A stretch of 64,000 nucleotides of DNA from Pyxidicoccus sp. MSG2 (GTDB lineage: Bacteria; Myxococcota; Myxococcia; Myxococcales; Myxococcaceae): the NCBI RefSeq assembly GCF_026626705.1, contig NZ_JAPNKC010000001.1:620001-684000 (forward strand), in the 5' to 3' direction. The position numbers and the translations under genes were made by a program. The notes under the pieces were generated by a model. It was given only the letters and a program-made list of their open reading frames with translations, searched no databases and was not told the DNA's origin. Positions 26,415 through 35,828 of this stretch are shown in pieces; position 1 is the first letter of the stretch; each line of letters starts with the position of its first letter.

Positions 26415-28673
26415 TCAGGGGCAGCTCCACTCCTTCTTCTTCTCGTCCACCTTCTCCGCGATGCCGTCGCCCTTGACGGCGTAGTCGAGCACGGCCGCGA
26501 GGTCCGGGCAGGCGCCCGCCGCCCGGAGGGCGTCCGAGGCGTTGCTCGAGCAGAAGGCCGCCGCCTTGTTCAGGTCCGGGTTGCCCGCGTAGAAGCCGAA
26601 GCCCAGCTTCCAGATCCTGCACGCGCGACGCTTGTCCTGCCGGTCCGCCCACTCCCTGCCCCGCTGGTAGGACTTCTCCGCCATGTCCTGGAGGATGTTG
26701 CGCCGGTAGAAGGACGGCTTGGACTCGGCCAGGTCCAGCATCAGCTCCTTGTCCACCTGCAGCGCCTCGCGGAAGGGCTCGGCGGCCTTCTCCGGGTCGT
26801 CACCAGCGAGGAACGTCTCACCATTCTTGAAGAGCTGATCCACCGTGGACATGATGCGCACCAGCTCGTCCGACTGGGCGTGGAACGCGGCGGCCTCGTA
26901 GTTGCCGCGCAGCTTCTGCAGGGTGGCCAGCGCCTCGCTGCCGCGGCCGGCCCAGTAGTCCATCATGGCCGCCTGGAGCAGCTTGTGGCCGAAGCGCTTC
27001 TTCACCGCCGCGTCCACCACGGAGCGCGGGTCGGTGGTCGCCTCGTCCGGGCCGATGATTTCCGTCACCGGGCACACCCACGGCGCCGCGTTCGGGTCCA
27101 ACCGGAACCGCGCGATGAGGAAGCGCACGTAGAGCGAGTCCTTGGGCCGCCACTCGTTGCGGCGCAGCCGGCCCTCCAGCTTCATCGTGTAGCCCAGCGG
27201 TGGCTGCAGGTCCTCGCGCGGCTGCCCCTGGCACCAGACGGCCATGTACTGCTCGCAGCGCGGCACCGCGGCGCTCAACTGGGAGTTGCCCAGGTAGCGC
27301 TTGCAGTCGTCCAGCGCCCGCTTCGTGACCTGCTCGGCCGCCTCGCGCGCCTTGCTCTTGCCGCGGCGGAAGTACTCGCTCTCCTTCGGAATCTTGCTGA
27401 AGGCCTCGAGCGCCTCATCCGGCTTGAGGCGCTGCAGCGCCTTCTCGCCCGTCGAATAGTGATCGAAGGACTCCTTCTCCAGCTTGATGCGCCGGATGAG
27501 GGTGTTGGCCTCCGGGTGGATGGGGTCCAGGTCCAACGCCTTGGTGCAGCTCTCCTCCGCGCGGGCCCAGTTGGGTGATGAGCCCAGCTCGTTGGACGCG
27601 TAGGAGCGGCACTCGCTGAGCAGCGCTTGAATCTGCTCCGCCGGGTCCACCACCGCGCCCGCCGGGTCCACCGGCGTGTCCGCCGGCCCGGCGCCCGGCA
27701 TGGCCACCTTCACCACCGCCGCCACCACCAGCAGGCCCACCACGCCGCCGGCCACCATCATCAGCTTCTTGCGGCTCGGGGGCGCTGCTTCCATTTCCGA
27801 CGGCGCCGCCGCGGCCCCACCGCGCCGCGTGGGGACGGGACCCGAGCCCCGCCGCACCGGCGCGGCCAGCGCCACGTCCTCGGCTTCGAAGGACATCTCC
27901 ACCACGCCGAACTGGAGCTGGTCGCCCGGCTGCAACTCCACCGGCTCCGGCCCCAGCGGCTCGCCGTTGAGCAACGTGCCGTTGGCGCTGCCCAGGTCCT
28001 TCACCGTCACGCCGGACGCCGTCGCCTCCAGCTCCGCGTGCCGCCGGCTGACCGAGTCGTCCTCCAGCATCACCAGCGCCGGAGGCTGCCGCCCCACCAG
28101 CACCTTGCCCTTGAGGGGATACGTCCGGCCGGCCCACGGGCCCACCAGGCCCTTGAGCATGGGGCCCGCGCCACCGCCCGCCGCGCCGCCTTCCACCACG
28201 GCACCGGCCGGCTTCGCGGGCCTCGCGGGCCGCTTCGGCGGGGGCGCGCCCGCGGGCGGCCTCGCCTTCAGGCTCGGCAGGGCCCGCGTCGCGCGCGCGC
28301 CGCTGCCCTCCGCGCCCACCGGCATCTCCTCGGCGGGGGGCGCCGCGGCCTTCGCCGCCTTGCGCGGACCGGAGCGGGAGGGCGCCGCCGCGACCTTGAG
28401 CCGCAGCGTGTAGTCCCCCAGCACCACCTCCGACTGCGGGGTGAGCGGCGTGGGGTCCGCGATGCGCTCACCGTCCACGAAGGTGCCGTTGGCGCTGCCC
28501 AGGTCCTCGATGAAGACGGCGCCGCCGTCCTCGAAGACCCTCGCGTGGTTGCGAGACACCCCGCCCTCGGTGAGCAGGAGGTCATTGCCCGCCTGACGGC
28601 CCAGCTTCAGCTCGCCAGTGATTTCGTGTTCGTTCTCGGAGCCGTCGGGGAGACGGACGACCAGGGTGGGCAT
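26415..28673 (-). CDS. Double-FHA membrane protein with TPR-like C-terminal domain
   Basis: 752 residues. Two FHA domains (about 1-93 and 172-265), each with the GR...SR.H...DLGSANGT signature (KLGRQAGNDLLLTEGGVSRN and VGRQPPALVMLEDDSVSRRH), are joined by a Pro/Ala-rich linker. One membrane helix follows (about 303-323, LMMVAGGVVGLLVVAAVV), then a 420-residue periplasmic helical domain with tetratricopeptide-like pairs and several cysteines. FHA domains bind phosphothreonine, so this protein could couple cytoplasmic kinase signals to an envelope machine. It starts six bases after the CpaF-like ATPase stop and is the last gene of the Tad-type operon. Confidence 0.88.
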   Translation of the reverse strand: MPTLVVRLPDGSENEHEITGELKLGRQAGNDLLLTEGGVSRNHARVFEDGGAVFIEDLGSANGTFVDGERIADPTPLTPQSEVVLGDYTLRLKVAAAPSRSGPRKAAKAAAPPAEEMPVGAEGSGARATRALPSLKARPPAGAPPPKRPARPAKPAGAVVEGGAAGGGAGPMLKGLVGPWAGRTYPLKGKVLVGRQPPALVMLEDDSVSRRHAELEATASGVTVKDLGSANGTLLNGEPLGPEPVELQPGDQLQFGVVEMSFEAEDVALAAPVRRGSGPVPTRRGGAAAAPSEMEAAPPSRKKLMMVAGGVVGLLVVAAVVKVAMPGAGPADTPVDPAGAVVDPAEQIQALLSECRSYASNELGSSPNWARAEESCTKALDLDPIHPEANTLIRRIKLEKESFDHYSTGEKALQRLKPDEALEAFSKIPKESEYFRRGKSKAREAAEQVTKRALDDCKRYLGNSQLSAAVPRCEQYMAVWCQGQPREDLQPPLGYTMKLEGRLRRNEWRPKDSLYVRFLIARFRLDPNAAPWVCPVTEIIGPDEATTDPRSVVDAAVKKRFGHKLLQAAMMDYWAGRGSEALATLQKLRGNYEAAAFHAQSDELVRIMSTVDQLFKNGETFLAGDDPEKAAEPFREALQVDKELMLDLAESKPSFYRRNILQDMAEKSYQRGREWADRQDKRRACRIWKLGFGFYAGNPDLNKAAAFCSSNASDALRAAGACPDLAAVLDYAVKGDGIAEKVDEKKKEWSCP

Positions 28674-28679
28674 GACGCG

Positions 28680-30458
28680 TCAATCCTCCCGGAAGATGCT
28701 CATGTTGACGGGGATGCCCTTGCGCTGCAGCTCGTCGTAGAACTTCGGTACGAAACCGGACGCGACGAAGCGGCCCCGGACCTTGTGGTCCTCCGTGAAG
28801 CCATCCTGCTTGAAATAGAAGATGTCCTGGAGGGTGACGATGTCCACCTCCATGCCCGACACCTCGGTGACGTAGTTGATCTTCCGCGTGCCGTCGGAGA
28901 AGCGCGTCTGCTGCACGATCATGTGCACCGCGCTCGCAATCTGCTCGCGGATGGCCTTCACCGGCAGCTCCATGCCGGACATCAGCACCATGGTCTCCAG
29001 CCGGGCGATGGCGTCTCGCGGCGTGTTGGCGTGCAGCGTGGTGAGCGAGCCGTCATGGCCCGTATTCATCGCCTGGAGCATGTCCAGCGTCTCGCCGGAG
29101 CGGCACTCGCCCACGACGATGCGGTCCGGACGCATGCGCAGGCAGTTCTTCACCAGATCACGGATGGTGATGGAGCCCTTGCCTTCGAGGTTGGCCGGAC
29201 GGCTCTCCAACTGCACCCAGTGCTCCTGCGGCAGCTGCAGCTCGGCGGCGTCCTCCACGGTGATGATGCGCTCACCGTCGGGGATGAAGGAGCTGATGAT
29301 GTTCAGCGTCGTCGTCTTCCCGGAGCCGGTGCCGCCGGAGATGACGATGTTGCGCTTGGCCTTCACGCACATCTCCAGGAACTCGGCCATCTGCGCGGTG
29401 AGCGTCTTGTACTTCACCAGGTCCTGGATCTTCAGCGAGTCCTTCTTGAACTTGCGGATGGTGATGCACGGACCCTTGAGCGCCAGCGGGGGGATGATGG
29501 CGTTGACGCGGCTGCCGTCCTTGAGGCGCGCGTCCACCAGCGGGCTGGACTCGTCGATGCGCCGGCCGATGGGCGCCACGATGCGCTCGATGACGCCGAG
29601 CACCGCCTGGTTGGAGGAGAAGGTCTTCTCCGCCAGCGTCAGCTTGCCCTTGCGCTCGATGTAGATCTGGTTGGCGTGGTTCACCATGATCTCGCTGATC
29701 TCATCCGACGCGAGGAACGCCTCGAGGGGCCCCAGGCCCAGCGCCTCGTTGATGACGTCGGTGAGCAGCTCCTCCCGGTCCACGTCCTCCGGGAGCTCTC
29801 CGTCCGCCTCCATCTGGTCGATGATGTCGCGGATGGCCTTCTCGGTGCGGCGCCACAGCTCGTCGTCCCCGAGCCGGTCCATGTCCATGCGGCGCAAATC
29901 GAGGTACTCGATGAGCCGGTCGTGGATCTCCTTCTGGAGCCGGGTGTAGCGCTCGATGCGCGGGTCGACCTTCTTCTTGTTCTTCGCCATGGCGGACGCC
30001 ATGGACGCCGGCATGCGGCCGGCCACGGGCGCCGGAGCGGGAGCCTCCTCCTCTTCGTACGGCTCCTCCTCCTCTTCGTACGGCTCCTCCTCCTCGGGGT
30101 ACGGCTCCTCGCCGTCGTCGTAGCCCTCCTCTTCCGGGGCCCCGGCGCGCGTCATCGCCGGGCCCTCTTCCAGGGCCTCGACGTTGAGGATGTAGTCGCC
30201 AATGGAGACCTGGTCCGTCGGCTTGAGTACCTGAGGCGCGGCAATCTTCTTGCCGTTCACGAAGGTGCCGTTCGTGGACTTCATGTCCACGATGATGAAC
30301 TTCCCGTCCTTGGCGACGATCCGCGAGTGGTACTTGGAGACGTTTCCCTTCGCGAGGATGATGTCGTTGCCGGGCAGGCGGCCGATCGTGACTTCGTTCT
30401 TTTGGTACTCTCGCTGCTCGGTCCCGCCGCCCTTTTCCGCGAGGGTGATGAGAAACAT
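28680..30458 (-). CDS. FHA-domain CpaF/TadA-type secretion ATPase
   Basis: 592 residues from ATG 30458, where FHA homology begins (MFLITLAEKGGG); the frame runs on to 30545. An N-terminal FHA domain (VTIGRLPGNDIILAKGNVSK, then MKSTNGTFVNGKK) is tied by an acidic EEPYEEE repeat linker to a complete CpaF ATPase: Walker A SGGTGSGKTTTLN, Asp box TVEDAAELQL, Walker B-type DRIVVGECRSGE and His box TGHDGSLTTLHAN. CpaF/TadA energises Tad/Flp pilus assembly or secretion at the inner membrane. Fusion of FHA to the motor suggests assembly is controlled by Ser/Thr phosphorylation. It lies 156 bases after the secretin gene. Confidence 0.94.
   Translation of the reverse strand: MFLITLAEKGGGTEQREYQKNEVTIGRLPGNDIILAKGNVSKYHSRIVAKDGKFIIVDMKSTNGTFVNGKKIAAPQVLKPTDQVSIGDYILNVEALEEGPAMTRAGAPEEEGYDDGEEPYPEEEEPYEEEEEPYEEEEAPAPAPVAGRMPASMASAMAKNKKKVDPRIERYTRLQKEIHDRLIEYLDLRRMDMDRLGDDELWRRTEKAIRDIIDQMEADGELPEDVDREELLTDVINEALGLGPLEAFLASDEISEIMVNHANQIYIERKGKLTLAEKTFSSNQAVLGVIERIVAPIGRRIDESSPLVDARLKDGSRVNAIIPPLALKGPCITIRKFKKDSLKIQDLVKYKTLTAQMAEFLEMCVKAKRNIVISGGTGSGKTTTLNIISSFIPDGERIITVEDAAELQLPQEHWVQLESRPANLEGKGSITIRDLVKNCLRMRPDRIVVGECRSGETLDMLQAMNTGHDGSLTTLHANTPRDAIARLETMVLMSGMELPVKAIREQIASAVHMIVQQTRFSDGTRKINYVTEVSGMEVDIVTLQDIFYFKQDGFTEDHKVRGRFVASGFVPKFYDELQRKGIPVNMSIFRED
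30041..30121. repeat. 21-base tandem repeat inside the CpaF-like gene
   Basis: About four imperfect copies of a 21-base unit (ggctcctcctcctcttcgta plus c on the plus strand) encode repeated EEPYEEE in the acidic linker between FHA and ATPase domains. Copy number could vary between strains. Confidence 0.8.
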
Positions 30459-30614
30459 GGTGGGGTCGGATGCTAGCAAGCGCCTCTTCGTCCTCAAAGC
30501 TCCAGGCGCTGCGGCATGCCTGCCCGCAAGGCGACGGGCCGGCACCCGCCCCGGAAACGGGGGAGGACGCCGGCCCGCGGGGAGCCAGGAACGGGGGCCC
30601 GGGGCCCCCGGACC

Positions 30615-32063
30615 TCAGTCGAAGATGTTGAAGTTCACCTCGGACCGGGCCTGCTTGTAGCGGCTCTTCACGTCCTCGATGATGGTCCGGACCTTGTCCG
30701 AGTCCGGGTTGACGATGCGCGGGGTGACGAAGATGACCAGCTCGCGCTTGGTCGAGTCGAACCCGCGGCTCTTGAAGAGCTCGCCGACAATCGGGATGTG
30801 ACCCAGGCCCGGAATCTTGGACACCGACTTCTGCTCGTCGTGGCTGAACACGCCGGACAGGACGATGGTCTCCCCGTGGCGCACGGTGACGTTGGTCTTC
30901 ACCTTGCGGGTGCGGAAGCCGGGGATGGCGGACGAGCCACCGAAGGACACCGACACCGACGCGTCGATTTCCGACGCCTCCGCCTCGATTTCCGTCTGGA
31001 TGTTGCCGTTGCGGTCCGCGGTGGGGCGCAGGTTCAGGATGACGCCGTACTTCTTGTACTCCACCGAGAACTGATTGTTGGTGATGAGGGGGATGGGCAC
31101 CTCGCCGCCGGCCAGGAACTCGGCCTTCTCACCGCTGGCGCACACCAGCTTGGGCTGGGCAAGCAGGCGGCCGTAGCCGTCGTTGCCCTGGAAGCCGATG
31201 GAGAAGTCCGCGCCCGCGTTGAGGCCGAGGGTGCCCGCGCCCTCGCCGAACGTGCCGGGGAACAGTTGCTGCGAAATCGTCGCGGAGGCGGCCGCCGTGC
31301 CGGAGATGTCCGTGGGGTACTTGATGCCGTAGCGGTCCCGGCTGTTGCGGCGGATTTCGACGAACTGCACCTCGGAGAGGATCATCCGCTTGATGCCCAC
31401 GACGAGCAGGTTCTCCACCTTCTCGCCGATGGCCTTGGTGATGAGCTCCGCCTTCTGGAGGTCCTGCTGGCTCTCCACGGAGCCCTCCAGGAAGATGGTG
31501 GCGCCCACCACGTTGGCCTGGACGTTCTTGAGGCCGGCCTTCTGGAAGGCCGCGTTGAGGTTCTGCGCCACCAGCTTCTTGGCGTTGGGGGCGATCTTCA
31601 CGAACGACTTCACGTTCGGATAGAGGCTGACCACCTCGTTGATGCGGTCCGCGTCCTGCGTGGTGTAGGCCTGACCGTCCAGGTAGATGCGGTCACCCAC
31701 CATGCGGACGGAGACGCCTTCGATTTCGCCCAGCAGGCGCTTGATTTCGGAGATGACCTCGTTGGGGTCCTGCTTGCGGACGGCGACGAGGTAGCTGACG
31801 CGCTGACCGGAGGTCTTCCAGACGAGGAGCGTCGTCTTGCCCTCGCCGAGGCCGGTGATGAGCAGCTGGCCGGAGCCGAGCGTCTTGACCTCGGCGATGG
31901 TCGGGTCGCCGAGTGCGACGCGGCTCAGGCCGGGAATGGTGAGCACCTTCTGGGAGCCGACGCCGAGGCTGACGGTGCTGCCCTCTTGCGCCAGGGCGCT
32001 GCCGCCGGCCACCAGGGCGACCAGGGCGCTCAGCGCCGCGGCATGCGTGAAGCGTGTGAACAT
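30615..32063 (-). CDS. CpaC/RcpA-type secretin of a Tad-like system
   Basis: 482 residues from ATG 32063 with ggaaggga upstream. A signal peptide (SALVALVAGGSALAQ) precedes a pilus-secretin N-terminal domain (LTIPGLSRVALGDPTIAEV), two BON-like domains (VRMVGDRIYLDGQA; NVVGATIFLEGSVESQQD) and the secretin channel domain with VPIPLITNNQFSVEYKKYG and the conserved VRHGETIVLSGVF and FVTPRIV. It forms the outer-membrane ring of the Tad/Flp apparatus. It sits between the prepilin peptidase and the FHA-CpaF ATPase genes. Confidence 0.94.
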   Translation of the reverse strand: MFTRFTHAAALSALVALVAGGSALAQEGSTVSLGVGSQKVLTIPGLSRVALGDPTIAEVKTLGSGQLLITGLGEGKTTLLVWKTSGQRVSYLVAVRKQDPNEVISEIKRLLGEIEGVSVRMVGDRIYLDGQAYTTQDADRINEVVSLYPNVKSFVKIAPNAKKLVAQNLNAAFQKAGLKNVQANVVGATIFLEGSVESQQDLQKAELITKAIGEKVENLLVVGIKRMILSEVQFVEIRRNSRDRYGIKYPTDISGTAAASATISQQLFPGTFGEGAGTLGLNAGADFSIGFQGNDGYGRLLAQPKLVCASGEKAEFLAGGEVPIPLITNNQFSVEYKKYGVILNLRPTADRNGNIQTEIEAEASEIDASVSVSFGGSSAIPGFRTRKVKTNVTVRHGETIVLSGVFSHDEQKSVSKIPGLGHIPIVGELFKSRGFDSTKRELVIFVTPRIVNPDSDKVRTIIEDVKSRYKQARSEVNFNIFD

Positions 32064-32101
32064 CGTCCGTATCCCTTCCAGTGTCCGAGCGAACCCGAGC
32101 T

Positions 32102-32632
32102 TCAGCTTCCGTGTTGCCACCACAGCGCCCAGAAAGTACCCAGCGCGATGGCCACCCCGTAGGGGATGTGACGCTGGGTCGAAGGCTGCGCGTCCGCGCT
32201 CGCCAGCCGCACCCGCGCCGCCCACCGCCGCACCACCGCCGCCAACGTGTCCCATACCGCGCCCTGCCAGAGCAGCGTCACCACCGCCTGGAGCGCGCCC
32301 ACCAGTGAGATGAAGGCCGCGGCCGCCAGCACCGCTGGGAATCCCAGCACGGCCCCCACCCCGCCCATCAACTTCACGTCACCCCACCCCATCCGCCCGC
32401 GCAGCGCCGCCGGCAACAGCAGCACCGCCAGCCCCGCCCCCGCCACCAGCCCGCTGAGCACCCCGTGCTCCAGGTCCCCGAAGCCCTCCGTGGCCAGGCG
32501 CACGCCCAGCGCCACCGCCATCAGCGGATAGGTGACGGCATCCAGGATTTCCCGGCGCAGCACATCCGTCACCACCGAGATCACCAGGGCCACTCCAAGG
32601 ACCGTCCACAGTGCGATCTGAACAGGCGTCAT
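32102..32632 (-). CDS. A24 prepilin peptidase (CpaA/TadV-like)
   Basis: 176 residues, short as in the CpaA/TadV subgroup that lacks the N-terminal methylase domain. Catalytic aspartates are in VTDVLRREI near residue 23 and the GxGD-type motif GWGDVKLMGGVGA. Six hydrophobic segments span the inner membrane. It trims the leader of Flp-type prepilins. No Flp pilin gene is seen here, so the substrates are encoded elsewhere. Stop is 38 bases before the secretin start. Confidence 0.92.
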   Translation of the reverse strand: MTPVQIALWTVLGVALVISVVTDVLRREILDAVTYPLMAVALGVRLATEGFGDLEHGVLSGLVAGAGLAVLLLPAALRGRMGWGDVKLMGGVGAVLGFPAVLAAAAFISLVGALQAVVTLLWQGAVWDTLAAVVRRWAARVRLASADAQPSTQRHIPYGVAIALGTFWALWWQHGS

Positions 32633-32735
32633 CCATCGCCTGTCCCATCCGTGGCAGGCCGTCCGGTATCAAACCAGCGAGGCCGGAGCCCGTCAATTGT
32701 CGAACATCCGGAAGCCCTGCGGGGAGGTGCGCCGG

Positions 32736-33602
32736 TCAGCTCACCATGAGGCGAATCTTCTCGCTGCAGATGAAGTACTCGTCGCCGTCTTCGATCTTCC
32801 GGCGCTTGATGCGCTGCTTGTTGTACCAGGTGCCGTTGGAGGACCCGAGGTCCTCGATGATCCAGTCATTCCCCTCGTGGACGATGACGGCGTGCTCGCG
32901 GGACACCTTGCCGGAGTTGATGACGAAGTCGCAGTGCTTGCCGCGGCCGATGACGAAGCGGTCCTTGACGATGCGCTCCTGGTCTCCGGCCTCGGTGACG
33001 AGGTACAGCGCGCCGGGCTCCTCCTCCTCGGCCACCTCGTCCGCGGGCTCCTCCTCGGCCTCCTCGGCGGGCTCGTCCTCCATCGCCGGGTCCTCGGGCT
33101 CGGGAAGCGGCTCCTCCTCGTCCTCGATGATGTCGTCGTTGGGAGGAGGCGGCTCGTTCTTGCCCTTGATGAGGCGCTCGAGCTCCGCGGCCGTCTCCAG
33201 TACGCGCTCGGCGACCTCGCGGCGCACCGGATCATTGTCCAGGCCGTTGGAGGACGAGCCACGGTCCTCGACGGGCGCGGCGCCGCGGCCGGCGGGACGG
33301 GCCGGCTGGGGAGTGGACTCGGGCTTGGGCGCGGGGGCCAGCACCGGGGGCGCGCCCCGGGCCGGAGCCGGCGCCGCGGCCACCGGGGCCGGCCGCGCGG
33401 ACGCAATGGGGGCGGCCGCCACGGGTGCCTCGCCCCGGGACTTCACCTCGATGAAGCCGTTGAGGCGCGCGAACATGAAGAGCGCCTGGTTGATCAGCGC
33501 ATCGCGATCCGAGCCCATCTGCTGGGCCATCTCTTCGTACGTCTCCCACAGATGGTCGGCGATGCCGACCTTGCGGGCGGGGCGGGAGTTCTGATCGATC
33601 AT
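32736..33602 (-). CDS. RHH-like/FHA domain protein
   Basis: 288 residues from ATG 33602, where MIDQNSRPARKVGIADHLWE begins. The first about 55 residues look like a ribbon-helix-helix fold (VGIADHLWETYEEMAQQMG, then DALINQALFMFARLNGF). A long Pro/Ala- then Glu-rich linker leads to a C-terminal FHA domain (FVIGRGKHCDFVINSGKVSR, IIEDLGSSNGTWYNKQR). RHH domains normally bind DNA as dimers, so this protein could join phosphothreonine recognition to gene control or to assembly of the Tad machine. First gene of the minus-strand Tad-type operon. Confidence 0.87.
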   Translation of the reverse strand: MIDQNSRPARKVGIADHLWETYEEMAQQMGSDRDALINQALFMFARLNGFIEVKSRGEAPVAAAPIASARPAPVAAAPAPARGAPPVLAPAPKPESTPQPARPAGRGAAPVEDRGSSSNGLDNDPVRREVAERVLETAAELERLIKGKNEPPPPNDDIIEDEEEPLPEPEDPAMEDEPAEEAEEEPADEVAEEEEPGALYLVTEAGDQERIVKDRFVIGRGKHCDFVINSGKVSREHAVIVHEGNDWIIEDLGSSNGTWYNKQRIKRRKIEDGDEYFICSEKIRLMVS

Positions 33603-33665
33603 CGGTCTTGACTCGGGTGATTCAGGATGTCCCGGACGATAGCAGAGCCCCCCCGGGGAGCCCAA

Positions 33666-35828
33666 TTACTCGAAGGGATTGAGCGCGCTGGCGTTGAGGG
33701 TGTTGTCCACCACCAGCCCCAGGTTCACCTGGAGGATGCCGTCCGCGGACGGGTAGGCGATGTAGGCCAGATCCGATTTCGGCGCGGCGACCACGGGGCC
33801 CGGCAGGGTGTAGAAATTCAGCCCCACTCCCGCGGTGGTGGTATCCACACCAAACGTGTGGGTCCGGATGCCGGAGTCCAGCGTCACCACGAAGCGGTCT
33901 CCGCGTGTGAGCCGCCCGGCGACCGAGGGCACGGCCACCCGGATGACGATGTCCGGCGGCGTCGCCGGGAAGGCCGGCACCGTCCAGGCCGGGGGGTCCA
34001 CATTGGTCACGTCGTCCACTTCGGCGGTCGCCGTGAGCAGGCCCGCCGGATGGAAGTAGTAGCTCGTGGGAATCCGGTACTCGGCCGTTTCGCCCGTGAT
34101 GTCCCGGGCCAGCAGCGTGCCGGAGTCGTTGAGGAGGATGAAGGGCTGATCCCCCGCGACCCGGACGTTGAAGCGAGGCAGGGTGGAACAGCCGTCGGGG
34201 ATGGGGGTGGCGCTCTCCAGGCGGACGCGGCCGGCGGTGGTGGGCACCACGGCCGTCACCACGAGGTCCGTGTCACACACCACGTCGTCGCCCGCCAGCT
34301 CGATGATGTCGCCCACCGCCACCTGCTGGCGCGGGTCCGTGGGCTGGTCCACCTCGAAGAGCGCGGGGGCCGACAGGTCGCGGCTCAGCGACGCCATCGT
34401 CGGGAAGATGCCCTGGTAGACGATGCGGTAGAGGCTGCTGATGACCGAGCCCTCGAAGAGCGTCTTGCGGACGGCCCGGCGCGAGGAGTCCGTGGGGTTC
34501 ACGTACTCCACGGTCTGCTCCACGGGCACCACCGTGCTGATGTTGGCGACGCCCCGGTCCACGACCTGCTCCGCCGCGTTGCGGATCTCCACGGCGACGC
34601 TGGCCCCGGCCGGGTTCAGGTCGAACATGCGCCGGTCGCTGGCGTTGAACAGGGTGATGACACCGGTGGACGACGGCAGGATGCCCAGCAGCGGCACGGT
34701 GGCCGTGCCGCCGGTGCCGTCGGTCAGCACCAGCCGCACATTGCCTTCGGGGACGATGGCCAGCCCCGTGGGCAGGCCCGACACGATGATGGGCAGCATC
34801 GGCGCGCCGCTGAGGTCCGTGGCATGCGCGCCGGTGGCGGACTCCACCGCCAGCACGCCCGAGCACTGAGGGCCCGCGCCGCACGCGGCCTCGTCGAGCA
34901 CGCCGTAGATGAACTGGCCGGCGGTGAGGATCTCCTCCTCGTTCACGCCCGTCGTTGCCGGGTTGTCGAAGACGCGAGTCACCTGCGGGTGCGTGGCGAG
35001 CAGGCGCACCGGGGCGCCGTCGAAGCCGGCCGACAGGTCCCTCGTGACGCTCGCGAGCCCGCCCGCCGCCGCCTCGGTGAGCAGCAGCGTGCGCCCGGGG
35101 AGCGCGGGGGGAAGGTTGGTGTTGCTGCGCGTGGCCAGCACGAACTGTCCCGCCTCCGGCATCACCAGCAGCGCCGCCGCGGACTCGCGCGGGTTGAGGC
35201 AGAACACCGGCACAGGGGCCGGACGCGTCTCTTCCGAGAGCACATCCGGGCCGGGCAGCTCCTGGCGCATGACGACGCTCGCCGTGCAGGTGACTCCGGC
35301 GGGCGGCGTCTGCAGCGCGTAGTACAGCACGCTGGGGGCGCCCTCCCCCGCCGGCGCGCGTGCGGCGAAGGCCGTGACGAGGCCGCCCGTGCGCAGGCGG
35401 GCCACCTCCACGAGGCGCGCTCTATCCGCGGCCACCACGGAGATCTCCTGGGAGCCGGAGCTGCGCGCGTAGACGTACGGGCCCGCTACGTCGGCGGTGC
35501 CGGCGCCGGGGGCTCCGTCGGCGAGGACGACGTAGCTCACGTCGTGGGTGAGTGCGTCCGGCCGCTCCAGCACGGGGACGGACAGCGCCTGCAGCGGGTT
35601 GGGCGCGGCGATGAAGTCGCGCGGGACCTTGCTCAGGTCCAGCACCCGCAGGTCGTCGTCGTCCGAGGACGTCACGAAGATGAGGTCGTTGGAGAGGACC
35701 AGGTCATACGTGCCCGACAGGCCGGCGATGCCGGTGGTGACGTTGGAGTCGGAGCAGGCGCCGGAAAGCCCGGCGCAGGCGAGGAGGACGGCAAGGGTAC
35801 CGCCAGGGACGAGAGCGCTGCGCTTCAA
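33666..35828 (-). CDS. Lipoprotein, putative beta-propeller-type surface protein
   Basis: 720 residues from TTG 35828. That start is chosen because aggag lies eight bases upstream and TTG overlaps the upstream stop (TTGA); ATG 35846 would add MPGDLP. The lipobox is LSGAC at about residue 25. The mature part begins SDSNVTTGIAGLSGTYDLV and contains strand-rich repeats ending in short Asp-rich turns (LRVLDLSKVPRDF; ISVVAADRARLVEVARL), suggesting a propeller fold followed by beta domains. I do not know its function. It is translationally coupled to the next upstream lipoprotein gene, so the two probably act together at the outer membrane. Confidence 0.8.
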   Translation of the reverse strand: MKRSALVPGGTLAVLLACAGLSGACSDSNVTTGIAGLSGTYDLVLSNDLIFVTSSDDDDLRVLDLSKVPRDFIAAPNPLQALSVPVLERPDALTHDVSYVVLADGAPGAGTADVAGPYVYARSSGSQEISVVAADRARLVEVARLRTGGLVTAFAARAPAGEGAPSVLYYALQTPPAGVTCTASVVMRQELPGPDVLSEETRPAPVPVFCLNPRESAAALLVMPEAGQFVLATRSNTNLPPALPGRTLLLTEAAAGGLASVTRDLSAGFDGAPVRLLATHPQVTRVFDNPATTGVNEEEILTAGQFIYGVLDEAACGAGPQCSGVLAVESATGAHATDLSGAPMLPIIVSGLPTGLAIVPEGNVRLVLTDGTGGTATVPLLGILPSSTGVITLFNASDRRMFDLNPAGASVAVEIRNAAEQVVDRGVANISTVVPVEQTVEYVNPTDSSRRAVRKTLFEGSVISSLYRIVYQGIFPTMASLSRDLSAPALFEVDQPTDPRQQVAVGDIIELAGDDVVCDTDLVVTAVVPTTAGRVRLESATPIPDGCSTLPRFNVRVAGDQPFILLNDSGTLLARDITGETAEYRIPTSYYFHPAGLLTATAEVDDVTNVDPPAWTVPAFPATPPDIVIRVAVPSVAGRLTRGDRFVVTLDSGIRTHTFGVDTTTAGVGLNFYTLPGPVVAAPKSDLAYIAYPSADGILQVNLGLVVDNTLNASALNPFE

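Noticed and set aside
24227-26476. 749-codon open frame on the plus strand across polA
   Set aside because: Antisense shadow of polA. High third-position GC in the true gene keeps opposite frames open; its translation is Arg/His/Gln-rich with no family features.
27627-30476. 949-codon plus-strand frame over the FHA/CpaF genes
   Set aside because: Shadow frame of two well-supported minus-strand genes; low-complexity His/Arg/Leu composition.
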